Made by a program: the position numbers and the translations under genes. From contig VWZP01004506.1 in the NCBI GenBank assembly GCA_013396995.1, positions 2,343,733-2,407,732 of the forward strand: a stretch of DNA of 64,000 bases, given 5' to 3'. This stretch comes from Dicaeum eximium. Taxonomy: Eukaryota > Chordata > Aves > Passeriformes > Dicaeidae. How positions within the stretch are numbered: position 1 is the first letter of the stretch; every line of letters begins with the position of its first letter. Shown piece by piece: positions 14,201-27,850 of this stretch. The notes under the pieces were generated by a model. The model had not been told where the DNA came from and made no database searches. It worked only from the letters and a program-made list of their open reading frames with translations.

Positions 14201-17200
14201 ATTCTAGTATGTGCCTGGTTCACACAGTCTGCTGAATACTGTGGGCATATTTCCACTGACCTCAAAAAGACTTTTCATAAGGCTCAGGTAAATCAAATAT
14301 GGTTATTGCAAGAGAACTAAGGACTACACAGAGGGAAGAGATATAGAGGGAGAAAACTGTTGATTCTTAAAATGTGAGGGAACAAGAAATGTGATAAGTC
14401 ACTCAACCCACATTTGAGTCAGGAAACATGCATTGGGTGTGGAGAAAGTAGAGATCACTGGACTCTAAAGCACACTACTCTCAAATTTCCAAAGATACTG
14501 AAATGGGTTTGAGTCATCATGTTCCAGCACTTGTAAAACAGTGAAGAGTAGATGAGTGAAATGAACGGTTTTTTGCCTCATAACTGTCCTGTTCTCTCAT
14601 ACTGAAGGCATGAGTGACTCACAGCATAAAAGACATGAGGGTTTAATGTGTAACAAGAAAAGGAGCAGGAAGGGGTACAAAGCTGACCTTTCACACACAT
14701 TGGGAATGACAGTGGAAAGCTCAATGCACTTCATTCCTTACAGTACACAGCAAGATAAATACTCAGGACTGACTCTTCTAACAAAAGAATTTCCTTTTTG
14801 CTCACGGTGGTCAAGGGCATTACAGAGGAATCCCTCCAACTTTATTCTTCATACTTGTGGTCAAAGAAGCTTTTGCCATGGTAGTGGATAGAGAATGGAG
14901 CTACTGAATCATCTTTACTATCAAAGTCTATGAGAATGCAGAGACCCTGATTATTGGGGCTTCCAAATCAGGTAGAAAAGCTTGTTTATTCAATGAAACA
15001 AAAAAGTCAAATATGAATAATGGGTCAACCATAAAAGGTCTGAGACACTGATCTTGAAGAAAGGCTGGGAACGGAGACATGCCAAAAGTTTGGGAACACC
15101 TCAAAATTAGCTTGCAAGGCTTGCCTTGTTATTGCCAAAAGCACTGATTCATTGGAGGTAAATTCTTTGAGAAAGCATTTCCAGAAATATTTGCATTGTT
15201 TCACTATCAGTTCATGCTAGTTTCATGCCAGTTCTCAGGCTTCAAGCTTTCCAGGTTTGCAAAGCAGGGGATCCCTAAGTTCTATTCTTTACTAAAAATA
15301 TTTCCACCCAGAGGAGGAGCTGTAAGGCTGAAGAGCCATTCAAGCCTTTACAGATAACTAAGAAAGTGACATTTTTCAAAGTATTCACAAGCCAGGTACT
15401 TACAATCCCTTCACAAATGAATACAAAAACTTATATTATTAAAAATTAACTGGGTGCAGCCAGCTGAAGAACTGCAGAACAGACTTTTTTAAAATCACTG
15501 CATGATATAAGGAAGCTTCCTTGTCTTTGGTTGTGCTTACACACAAACCAAACCACATAACACAAACATTGATCAGAAAAAAGTGAAAAATACATTTTGT
15601 TTAATAACAAGGAGGAAATCCTATGAAAAGTTAATCAAGGATTCTAATTCCTGCTTCAGCCTGTTACTGACACCCCAGGAGTCTAAATCTTAGAAGACTA
15701 AGAATCAAAGAGATTCTAGGGAGAGCTAAAGGGAAAACAATACTAGGAGTGCACTAATCCCACCTTACTGATGCAGGGAAACAGAAGCAGCAGAGTTTAT
15801 GCAGCATCAGTTCACATTAGAAGGTTGTGGTAGGATACTCTACCCATTTCCTGAGTCAGAGACTTGTGTCTTGACCACAAGACTATCATTCTTCTCTATA
15901 GATACTTTCCCTTAATTCCTGAGGGCTGGTAATGTTTAGTGGACAGAATTACATTTTTGCTGTTCTGCTTTTTCAGATGCTCTCTATGAAGCAAGATAAC
16001 CACGTGTTAGAGGAAGGGTCATGTTTCCTGATGAAGTCAACAGCAGAATGTCCAGAATTTGGTTGAGGCTGTAGCACACACTTAGTGCTACCAAGCAAAT
16101 CCTTATGATCAATGTATAGAGAAGTAATTTCTCCCATTCACCTTAATTTCACACTCTGTACCTTGAGAGAAAGCAGTGTTTCCTTATAGAGGCACATTCA
16201 TATCCTAGGAGGAAAACATAAGAAAAAAAAAGTTATGTATATGAATTTGGGATTATTATTTCTATGGGTTTATTACCCATAGAGGAAAGTCCTCATGAAG
16301 AAAAGATCTGAATGGAGAGGTTGCTATTACATTTAAATGTGGACAAGTTCTCCTGAGAATGGCTGAAAACAACTTCAGCCTTATGGAGCACTGACTTCTG
16401 TTGAGAGACAGATGTTTGCTCTGTGTGTCTGTCAGGAAAAGTAAGGAGGGTGGAAAAGAACATATGTCTAGTAGAAGAAAGGGTGATAAACCTGTGCCTT
16501 CTTCTCCCCACCTCCCAAAATGTGTGTAGTATATTCTATGCAACACTAAAAGTAATTCTTATGTAGCCAAGCACGGCTACTGCAGCCTCAATGGGATTGC
16601 AAACAGATCAATTAGAAGAAACAGACTGCAGCCCCAGCATGAATGGAGGCAAGGGCTGGTACTGTGTGTGCTCCAAGGTCTGGATTTTCCCCAGGTGTCC
16701 TCTAGTCAACAGAAGCAGTGAGCTTCACCCTGGCAGAGAGACAGAGCTGCAAGGCAGTGTGAGCTGTCCTTGGGGGCTGCCCACCTCCTCTGATCAAAGG
16801 CACATACATTGACCTGTAAGACGAAATGTTCCCATAACCCAAAATTTGGTTTTATGAACAACCTCACCATAACATAAAACTGATTTGAAAAAAGGAGAGG
16901 TGGCTTTGAATTTTTGTGATGGAATAACAGCCACAATACTATGGCCTGTATAAATAACACCTTAATATCTTCCACCTTCAGGCAGGGGGCAGGGGATTTT
17001 AAACTCTGACAAATGCCTGAACACAAACCCCATTCTATGAAGTCACAGACAGGAGGGCCTGCACACAAACAGAGCCAGTTCCCTTTGCATAAATTTCGGA
17101 AAACCATGTTAATTTAAACTGAATTTGCCACTTTGCAAGCAGCCAACATAAGGAAAGCAAAGCAGGCTGAATCTGGGCTTGCTCAGTTGTGAACTCTTGG

Positions 17201-19084
17201 ATGGCCCTAACCAGAAACCAATAACTTGGTGTGCATGTAGGGAAATAACTACCCCAAATCCTCTGTGTTTTGGATTTATTTTGTGAAATGGAAGTCTTGT
17301 TCCATAGCCACCCTCACTGAGAATGCCAGTTCCCTCTGCTCTACAGCCTCACACAAATGCCCACACCTGTAAAATAAACTTTGAATGCCAAAAACTCCTT
17401 TGCTGGATATGTTCCAGCAAAAGAACTGAAACCTTTTGAAGAAAAAAACCCCACAGTTTTGCTCTTTCCCACACTCCATTCCTGATTTCTGGGTTAGGCA
17501 GGAGGTAGATAACTTTGACCTATACTCATGTTGCTGCCAGGTTTTTCAACACATTTATTCATGCTTGCACTGTCTTTGTTTCAGTGATGTGTTGTGCAAT
17601 GTGAGCAAGCAGAAAGCCAACTATGCACCAACAGGAAGGCTTAGAGTGCTCTGATTTTTTGGCATGATGTGATGCATTGTGAGCTGGGTTTTCAGGATCT
17701 GACAGTTGAGTCCTTGGAATTGGCATCTGTATGCTGGAGACCAGAGCCCTGAATAACCTGGAGTACAGCTGGGACCAAACCTTTACTTCATTCACCCTTG
17801 TGCACACGTGCTCGGTGCAGGGAGCATTCAGGACTCCCTCGAGTGCATGTCCTGTGCTCAAGGGCAGCACCACACTCTGCCCCTAGCACATGCTGCAGAG
17901 CTAAGACAGGGAGCTCCCTGCAGGAAAGTGTTTCACATGGACATTACAACTTACTCATGGACAGCAAGGACTTAGTTGTACCCACACATTGCTCCACAAA
18001 CACACACTGTAGCTTCTGTAACTTGAGCACTGAGAGATAAGCATTCCATTGCTGGAGATGATCAAAGTTAAAAAAAAAAATCAAAATAATAAAGCTAAGA
18101 AAAAAACCTGGCACCTCTTGAATGTTTGCCAACCATATGTTTTAATGATAGTACCCCAACACTGTAATACTGTTGTTTTCTGACCAGGCATCTTCAGTTT
18201 TGCTCCTGTATTTTCATTTCACCTCCCCTGTGACCCTGCTGCCTTGGGCTCAGCCCTGTCTTCAGTCAGACTGAAAGGCTGTGAGGAAGGAAAAACTTGT
18301 GACCCCATTTCCTACATAGGGAAGACTATATTTAGGGGCATTTACCAGCCTAACAAATCAGCCTAGCAGACAGCTGTGAAAATTTCACAGTGTGTTTCTC
18401 TGCATGATTAGAAGCCAAGATGTCAGTTCCTCATTGATATCAGGGACAAGTAGGATTTCCTTGCTTTGCAGGAGCCCTGTGAGTAGCTCAGAGATTGTGG
18501 TAAAAGGACATCTTAGATGACAGATTGACCTACTGCCTCTGGTGGGGAGAGCACAGGACAGCTCTGAGCCATAGGGTTTGTTTCTCAGCTGATTTACTGC
18601 TTTCCTATTAATACAGCTCTGCTGAGGACCATGCCTGAGTCAACCAACCAGCCATGAAACAAAGTGCAGTTCCATAGGATTTTACCAGCTACCTTTCCAC
18701 TGAGTCAGGGATAACAGGCACTGCACTTTGGAAGGTGTTTCAAGGCATTCCTTTTTCTTCAAAGCATCCATTTTCCTTTTTCTTGTGTAATGGAAGTAGT
18801 TCTGCACAGACTCAGGGTTGTTGTTTTTCATGGTTTGTGAAGAGAAGGGCTCCTGAGGTCAAAAGCTGTCAGTACCTTCCAAATGAGGAGTCAAGTACCA
18901 GCTGCAAGACTCCCAAAGAGAGCTCTTCTTGTCAGACACCCAATTCTGGACTATGGCATCCATCCTCTGGGCAAACCAAAAAAAGCTTTATGCAAGCTGC
19001 AGCTCTTGCCCAATGGAGTGACCAGACACACATGTGCTGTCCAGGACCTGGTGCACTCAGGCACAGCAGCTCACCCAGCTCTGG
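8261..19084. other. long AT-rich unique stretch, no gene seen
   Basis: No recognised gene or transposon. Small features are a GA-rich run near 8297-8314, one undetermined base at 12793, a short CAA run near 12208-12222, and an A-rich/AAAG tract at 14133-14160. The open frames here (127 codons or fewer) have no recognisable domain and many start at non-ATG codons. Confidence 0.4.
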
Positions 19085-20322
19085 GTGACTGCACACACCA
19101 TTCAGCATGCTTTATGAAAGGAAAGTCCTGCTTATCAAACCTGATTTCCTTTTATGACATGGTAACCCACCCAGCTGATCAAGAGAAGTCAGCTGAGGTT
19201 ATCTTTATGGATTTCAAGAGAGTTTTCCATACTGTCTCTCACAGGATCTCCTCGACAAAATGACCAGTACACAACTGGATAAACACATCCTGAGATGTGT
19301 GAGCAACTGGCTCATGGGTAAGGTACAAAGGGTTGTGGTGAATGGGGTGACATCAGACTGGGGACCTCTAACTAGTGGGGTTCCACAGGGCTCCATCCTT
19401 GGTCCTGTGCTCTTCAATATCTTCATTAATGGCCACGGGACTGGAAGGGATGCTGAGCAAGTTCACAGATTATACAAAAGTGGAGGGAGCTGCTGAGTCC
19501 CTCAAAGGCAGGGAGGCCCTGCAGAGAGATCTCACAAATCAGAGGACTGGGCAATCACAAACCATATGAAGTTCAACAAGGGAAAGTTCTGGATTCTGCA
19601 CCTGGGATGGAGCAATCCTGGATGTACAGGCAGACTGGGGAATGGGAGGCTGGAAAAGCTGAGCCATGAGAAGGAACCTGGAGGTCCTGGCCCATGGACA
19701 GTTGAATGTGAGCCAGCAGTGCCCTGGCAGCCAGGAGGGCCAGCCCTGTCCTGGGGACATCAGGCACAGCATGGCCAGCTGGGCAAGGGAGGGGATTGTC
19801 CCACTCTGCCCTGCACTGGGGCAGCCTCACCTCCAGTGCTGGGGGCAGTTTTGGGTGACACAATGTAAGAAAGACATTAAACTGTTAGAGAGTGTCCAAA
19901 GGAGGGCAACAAAGAGGGTGAAGGGCCTTGAGGAGAAGCTGTGTGAGGAGTGGCTGAGGTCACTTGGTCTGTTCAGCCTGGAGAAGAGGAGACTGAGGGG
20001 AGACCTCATTGAAAGATACAACTTCTCTTGGTCTGGTGACCAGTGGCAGGATCCAAAGGAATGGCCTGAAGTTCTGTCAGAGAAGGTTTAGGTTGGATAT
20101 TAGAAAATGATTCTTCACCCAGAGGGTGGTTGGGCACTGGAACAGGCTCCCCAGGGAAGTGATCAGCCACCAAATGTGTCAGAGCTCAAGAAGTGTTTGG
20201 ACAATGCTCTCAGGTACGTGGTGAGATTCTTGAGGATGGTCCTGTGCAGGGCCAGGATTTGGACTCAGTGATCCTTGTAGGTCCCTTCCAACTCAGCAGA
20301 TTCTCTGATTCTGTGACTCCTT
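19085..20322 (+). mobile_element. CR1 LINE, 3' half with decayed reverse transcriptase
   Basis: This is a 5'-truncated CR1 non-LTR retrotransposon in plus orientation. Frames spread over 19090-20090 give the CR1 reverse transcriptase in pieces: a palm stretch reading SAEVIFMDFKRVFHTVSH (19190-19245), then RVVVNGVTSDWGPLTSGVPQ (19330-19390) and GSILGPVLFNIFING, then the KKDIKLLESVQRRATKRVKG and LGLFSLEKRRLRGDLI blocks in the 19870-20010 region. These need several frame changes, so the element is dead. The catalytic F-A-D-D box reads F-T-D-Y (19462-19473), which loses the second aspartate. The 3' untranslated end has CACCCAGAGGGTGGTTGG, CAGGCTCCCCAGGGAAGT and a tail with AGGTCCCTTCCAACTCAGCA and a degenerate ATTCTCTGATTCTGTGAC repeat. 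The 5' limit is approximate. Confidence 0.93.
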
Positions 20323-23300
20323 TTTAGACTGAAGAGCCAGACTGTGTTCATACACCTGCAGCTTCATTGCACCAAAAGAGATACCTAGTGCAACCAACTA
20401 CAGAATTTCGTCTTTTAAATCTATTTCATCCTTTCAAATGCATGTTGCAACATAGTCACCATTAGTAGAGCTTAAATCATCAGATCTTAGCTGAGAATGG
20501 AGATGAAATATAGTCTGATATTCACTACTTAGCATTTTAAATGCTCCACAGACAGCATCCTGCCTGATCTGCTCATTGCAGGCTCTGTTTTTTGAGGAAG
20601 TTCCACAACCTTATTTAACATGGAGAAGCTCTGTCAGTTCCTGTAGGGACTCCTGACGATCTCTGCTTGTGCCTGTGTAACTCTGTTAATCTGGTTGCTT
20701 TTCAATTATCTGTCAGTCCACAACCAGCAACCCCTGAAAGAATTGATTGAAAGCCTCACAGTCAAATGGCATCCATCTGGAAGCAAGAAGGGGATATTTT
20801 TATTCAAACCCCTCAGAAACAGAGATCATAATGGAATAAAACATCCATCATGACAAGTTAAAGGTAATGGAAAGGATGTTAAACTTAAGTACATGGATTC
20901 AAGCAATACAGAGTTGCAGCTTTCTACCTGTTTTCTACCTGTTTCTTTCCTACCAGACAGCAAAATTGTGAGTTCATCTACATTTATGGGAGGGTGCATA
21001 CAAATCTTGCAATTCCTAAGATAAAATAAACCTCCTTAGATAAGCATTATTAAAAGACTATTGAAAAACACCAAAAGATATAATAAAGGATATTTATATA
21101 ATAAAATTTATTAATAGTTAATAGAGGACAGACATAAAACAAAACCTTGCATCCACTTCCCCTTCGCTGCTGCAGTTTAGCTTTCTTTCACGTTGTTACA
21201 CAACCACCCTAGGAGGAAGAAAAGAAAGGTTATTCCACATTTTATTCATTCACAGAAGGAGAAGTGACTTCCATTCAAACAGAGAGGAGGAAGCTGTATG
21301 CTATAGATCTTGCTCTTCCCTCTCTCAAAACCATCTTCCTCTCCTTTGCCAGATCTGATGATCATCAGACCATTTCCTGAATTCAATTCATCTCACAAGC
21401 CTGGCAGACAACTAACGTGGGAAAAGTGTGAATATTTTTCTGCATGAATTGAACTGGCTCAACCAAACATCAGCTGAGCACCAAAGCATGTAAAAAGGAG
21501 GAAAGCCCCAGGTGCAGAAAGGGGAGTTAAAGAAAGAAGGAATGGGTTTGCCTTTTTTTTGACAGCAGTTGATAACTTCATTCAGAGACCATATCACAGG
21601 AGGGAACTGAATCTGGTTTGTGCCCTCAGCACAGAGTCATCCTATATCTCATATTAGTTATGGCCAGGGCTTAACCCCTCATGTTCTGAGAAGGATGTTT
21701 TATGGTCTGAGCTCACAGGCTGAGAGCTGGAAGATTCATAGGCATTATTTTTTGTTGTGTGTAGGGATACATGTGTATGAGAGAATATACTACACAGCCC
21801 TGAGCAAAAGGGAAGCATGTATTTCCAAGTAAAACAGGGAAATTCAGCCAAACACTAAATGTTATTCAGCAGCTACTTACTGTAAATGGCCATTTTATAC
21901 CCTGGAGAGAAAGAAATCTCCTTTAAAAGCTCAGCTCCTTTATTAAGGTGTTAGCTGTTATTCTAAGGATGCAATTACCTGAAACAGAGGAGATGCTTAA
22001 CTTTTTTTTATACAACATTATTCCAGTAAGGTATACTATTTTGTGACCTTCAAAAAAAGTTTTGCTGGCACAAATGATGTGGTGGCAAACAAGAAACCAG
22101 CACCCAGGCTCATAATCTGGCTTTTCCAAAACAGCCAAATATTATGCAATGGCACACAAAGAAAATCATGCAGAAAACCAAATACACCCTAAACAAAGTC
22201 AACAAAAGCAAAGAGGAAACTGGAGTTCACAATCCCACTGTTTAATATAGTAAAACCTGGGCAAAAAAATATAAAATTATTTAAGTACCCTTAAAATGCT
22301 ACAAAGCAGAAAAAAACCCCGAAGACACTACCAAGTATTTTTCATCCAAACCACCTGTAAAAAATCCAAACAATGGAATGCAATTTTCCTGCTCAAAACT
22401 GCACAGTTAAGGAATTGGTTTTGTTTTCCTCACTTGACCAGGGTTATGCCACGGAGCCTCTTTTTGTAGTGTTTTTTGTTGTGCCCATAGCACAATGACC
22501 CTTGGTAACAGCAGCACATGCACCACGTTACTGCAGCCAGTAGCCCTGTCAATTATGCCACAATGGCTTTAAAAGAGAAACTTTCTTGCTTTCTTCTCTA
22601 CTTTCTGTTATGTTTCCTCCCAGTTCCTGCATCAAATCAAATAATTCAAATACATTGAACCTCCATAATTGCTGGTCTCCCGCCCTTTGTGATTTCCCTT
22701 TCCTGTTTGGCAGTGCTGGACACAGTTCTCCCAAAGCACTTTCCTCACTGTGGGATTGGAGTGGTCCTTGGTTGCAGTACAGCAGAACTCAGAAGCTGGA
22801 GAGGAAAAAGGAGTGACAAGAAGATACAAAGTTCAAGACCCTCCTGCATTGCTTGGGTCAAAGTACTTCCCCAGATTACACCTGTGCTAAACAGTGCTGG
22901 ACACGGCAGCCAGAGTCCTTCTCCATCAATCCAAGCATGGTGAGACTGCCCACCATGGAGCTACAGATGAGTATTTGCCAGCTGTATGCAAACTAGGGTG
23001 TCCCCTGACTTTCCAGGGATTCATCTAATTTACTGAAACAAAACTTTGCCTCCTTGCTGTCTTTGAACTATCTCAAAAGTGGTGTAGCCAATGTCTGGCT
23101 CTCAAACCTCTCAGATCCAGTCCCACATCCACAGTCTTACTAGAGTCCACTTTACTCCTGTGTAACAGCCACTTGCTTGGATGAAAAGAGGATGTACTTT
23201 CTCCCACTGGGAGAAGCCTAGGCAGTATATTCCATTAAGTTCTATTCATTTTCATCTTGACCTGAATCATGGGGATTGAAGTCTCATCTCCCATGGAGTT

Positions 23301-26300
23301 CTGTTAACCAGGAGCAACTTCAGTAAGGCCAGTGGGGTATCATTACACAGCCAGGTGCTTTTCCTTCTAGCACTGTACAGCAATGAAAGTGCTCAAAGGC
23401 AACAGGGGACTACCTTACAAGGAGGCAATAGTCATACATAGATGGATTTTAAAACCTTTCCTTTTGCACCTATGGACTTGTGCAAAGTGGTAATAACGAG
23501 GCATAATATTGCACTGCACTTCTCTGGCTTTTTATTTGTTAAATAAAAGATGAGCAAGGAACATTCTGTCATTGTGTGGCCAAGCAGCACAGTGGCCACA
23601 GCTGAACTATACAGAACTTTGCCCTGTGTAGCCCTCAAATGTAAATGTCATTTTGGATGTGGGTTTTTTTCCAGTTCTGTGAACTAATGTAACATTTTCA
23701 TAATGTGAAACAAAGAATGTGTGTCAACTTCCTTCAGTGCAACATCAGGGTTTGCAGGTGCAAAGTCTACCATGTACAGGGCCATACAAGGGGCAAAATC
23801 CAGGGCAGTCTGGTCTGTGCTGCCTATTGGAAAATCTGGAGAATATGCCATCCCCCAGGCATCACTCAAGCTAGTTTGGCACATTTCCAGATCATGCTGC
23901 ACACCATGTGAGCATTCCAACATTACTGATTGACTGGCCTGTCCTGTCCCTTCCCCAGACATTTTTATTCCCTGGTCCTCTGCATCCACTTGATTTTGCA
24001 GAAGCATTGAATCAGCAAGGGAGCACAACTTGACCATCTACTTACTGACTGAAGGACAGTTGGTGAAGACCTCTGAAACTCATCAAGGAAAGATGCTCTG
24101 TGAGGAGAAAACGACAAGAGTGTACCTTGTTCATCATTCTGATGAGCTATGACTCAAATACACATGTCAAAGACTGAACTGAGTGAAAAGATGCTTTTCT
24201 TTTCAGGATATTTTTTTTTTCCTTCTGATAAATGATAGCTCCACTTCACTGACTAAAGCACACATAGTGCTACTCAAAATTAAAACCACAGTAACAGCTG
24301 AAGGACTTAATGTGCTAATAGAAATGTCTGTACTTTTTGCCGTCTATCTTCTCCTTTGAAGAAGAAGGTGCAATTTTAGGTCTTGTTATGATTAGACTGG
24401 TGGAGCATCCCTGTGCCTCCCTGTGTGAAAAGTGACAGCACCCGAAGAGGGAAGAGAAACAAAACAAAAACAGATCACAAATATAACTTAAAATATTCTA
24501 AGACAGAAAACAACAACAAAAAAAAAAAGTGTGAAAGTATGTGATTTGCTTGAAATATGTCAATATGTTCCATACCATCTACAAAAATACTCTGCTTCCT
24601 GCTCTCTCCTGCCATCATTCTGAAGGTTCTGCAGCCAGCCAGACCCATGGAGCTGTGATTTAGACAGAGGGAATCTTTACGAGCCCCAGGAGAGCAGCCC
24701 CCGATGAGGGCACTTCACAGGCACGGAATGAATCATTTCCCACAGATGAGGGACAAGAAGTCAGCTCAGATGGATGGACTGAGAGGGACCAAGGTGATAT
24801 CAGCCTGACAAGCTGAAGTAGCAGTATATCACATATCAAATTGCTTTTGAAAGTTTTGTTGGTGTTACAGGAGAGGTTTTATGCTGCCTTTTCATCCTGG
24901 CTGTTGTGTGACATTTTAAAGAGAGGGACTCAAAGCTCTAATCCCTTTCTGAGAGCAAAAGGATGTTTTAGCAGAAAGAGTTGTCTGCTACCTGTCAGAT
25001 CCACCCACCAGCCTCCCAGCCTGGATTCAGCCATCAGTTCACTTAAAGGTCTTAGTCCTGTTTCCAACAGTATCTTTATTAAGTGATTCTTCCTTCCTAC
25101 CAAATATCTCTTTGGCCCAAGGCCCCAGATCAACACAGAGCTTTATTAACATTGCGAGACAACAGTGAGGGAGGTCACAGACTTTACAAATATTTTCCAC
25201 CTTTAGATGGAAAATGTATAAGGGCTTTTTTTTTTTTTTTTCTTAATTTATTATTTAGAAAAAATGCATTTTACTTTATTTATGGAAAAAATGTATTTTC
25301 CATATTTGGAGAAAGAAAACTGATTCCATAACCTGTTTTTGAAGTCAAGCATCCCCTTTCTGTCACATAATGATTCAAACTTTTGGCAGTATACCACTTA
25401 GAACAGGACCCCAGGGAGCTTACTGAGACCAGGTATCTCCTGAGAGGGTCTTGGGAAGATTCCATCTCTTCAGGCATTGCTCACAATTCTTAGCACCATC
25501 CATTATCATGGGTGAGTGAGAAATAGCTCCTTCTTATTCCCTTTTGAACATAGATATGAGGAAAGGTAAAAGCCAGTGCTTTCCACGTACTGTGACTTTC
25601 ACGCTGATTACACAAGGAAATACTCAAAGGCCCTTCACAACCCAAGGCAGACCCTTTCTAAGGCATCATAGCCTTAATTTCCAATCTAACTTCAGAGTGC
25701 TCACTAGATACCCCAAGGGGAACTCTAACTTTGCACATCCTGTTTCTGTCCCAAATTGGCTTTTTTATGCCACATGTATTTCTGTATTTCACAATATCCT
25801 GTGCTTGGCTTGACAGAAAGGGTTTCTTCCCCAGCAGGTACTCTAATGTCAGATGTATTTCTATGTCTGAATTTAGTCCAGTAAATCTGACCACTGCCAT
25901 AACTACTTGGTCCTCTTTCTCATCTTCAGATGAATTCATTCCACTAATTGTGAAAGGGTCATTTCCCTAATTATACTATTTTACTCTTGTTGCCCACACC
26001 ACATCTTCACAGTTTAGAAATTAATACAAATTGGAATGTACAGATGAATCACCCAGAAGTTCAATAACTGCCTGATTTTCCTCATTTGACTTTCAAGAGA
26101 GGCTTTTTTTTTTTTCTCATACCACACTCCCAGGCCTGCAAAGTGCTCTTCAGCAGAAACTCTGCTCTGTGCAACGCTTGGTTTTCCTGTCAGACCTTGA
26201 GCAGAGGACTCTCATTTGTGTGGGCTGTCCCCATTTTCACCTCAGGCTCCATGCTGCACCAGAATAGAAAACATGAGTCAGAAAGGTTAAGGGTTAAAAT

Positions 26301-27649
26301 GTTAAAAACAAAAGAGGAGAAAATTCATTCAGAAAACAGTGGTTTCTAATGGATGAGAGGAAGTACTGTACAATTTCTTGTAAAGTCACAATGGCCAGCT
26401 CATCAGAGGAAACCCCTCCTATCAGGGGCTGGTACAATGCCTCCTGGAGCCTGAACTGCTGCCAAGCCATGACCGAGCAGTTAAGGGAGTGCAACAGAGA
26501 ACGTCAAATCAAGGGCACATTTCCACCTTCCTGTCCAGCTAGCTCCCAAGCTATTTTTTTCTTCTTCCCCTTGCATTAACTATTTTATAACAACATAAGC
26601 CTTCTTAGTGACATTTCCCCTTTTTTTTTTTTTTTTTTTTCTCTTTTTAAATTCCTCTGGCTTTCATACAAGCTTCAAAAAGAGCTTCTCTGCATGGAAG
26701 CAAAGCCATGGTTTCCAAGACTTGCTGAGCCAACCTAATCACTCACTGATTTGGAAGGAGGTCCTGGAGCAGCTGCCCCATTCTCCCAGCCCAGCTTCAT
26801 GCTCTCAGCTGCTCATGCTGGGGCTGGCACTTGCCAACCTCCTCCCGTGACCCCGTTAACTCAAAATCTGCCCAAAACCACCACAGCACAAACCCAGCAG
26901 CTTTCTGCTGCGTCAGCCCTGAGAGAGGGCACTGCAAAGCAGAACCAGCACAGGGCTGGGGTGGAGGCCAGCCATGGATGGCCACAAAATCTCTCCCTTT
27001 TTGTTGTGAGAAGCCAGTAATTGAGCACAGCTCTTCAGGAAACCGCAGCTTCAACATGCCTGTGATAGATGATTATCCTAGATTGCAGCATGCTGAGATC
27101 CCTACACTGTTTGCATACATTTGGTGAAAGGCTGACTTTGCAGGCTCAGAGATGGGGCCTTTCCTGGGATTTCTGTCTTGGTAGAACTTGTAGAATAATA
27201 ATTTTAAATAGGTTCTTCAGACCTCTAATTTCTTCCTTCTCAGGTTCCCCTTAAAACCATTTTCTACCACAGAGCTTTCAAGAAAAAGCCAGTGGTGACC
27301 TCTCACAACTGTAATTTGCCCTAAATGACCCAGGAGTTGCACAGCCTTGCCCTATTTAACCCAGGCTGGCTCTTAATTTTCTTTTTTATTACTGCAAACT
27401 CTTTGGAGTAAGAATGGTCAATTCCAGCTGAAATGCTTGGTATCCCAAATTTACTATTTTACCATGAAAAATCAATTCCCAAAAAGGAAGTTACATGATG
27501 GTGTCCTCTCCACAACATTTCTTCATGGCATAGGCATAGGTTTTCCTCAGCTGGTTGTTTGCATATCTTCAGAGATGAAATCACCATAGCCTTTCTTTCT
27601 CATCCATTCTAAGCCTGCACTCTTTTCAAAATGAGACTGTCCAACACCC
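20323..27649. other. unique DNA with low-complexity tracts, no gene seen
   Basis: AT-rich sequence (21030-21125 is particularly rich in ATAATAAA words) with short chance frames. Poly-T runs lie at about 25226-25241 and 26621-26640. No repeat family or exon was recognised. Confidence 0.4.
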
Positions 27650-27850
27650 CTGTGACCAACGCTCAACTTAATTTTCTGTTCCTAATTTATGCCCATCACT
27701 TCTTGTCCTTTCTTCCAGAGACATGGAAAATATATTTTTTTTCCTCCTTGCAGTAGTCTCTACATAACTGAAGACTGTTACATTACACCTGAGTTTTTCA
27801 AACTTCTCCTACAAGTTCATATTTTCTAGGTCTCTGGCTGTAAACAATGG
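27650..27850 (-). mobile_element. ancient CR1-like LINE remnant (minus)
   Basis: The plus strand reads CACTTCTTGTCCTTTCTTCC, then AGAGACATGGAAAATATA, a T-run, TCCTCCTTGCAGTAG, ACTGAAGACTGTTACATTA, and TTTTCTAGGTCTCTGGCTG in order. This is the order of blocks in the antisense 3' region of old amniote CR1 families: 'ttgtccttt...cagagccatggaaaa', 'ttgaagactgttatcat', 'ttctctagacctctaat'. The match is diverged and based on recalled pattern, so limits are approximate. Extension to about 27590 or 27905 is possible. Confidence 0.5.
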
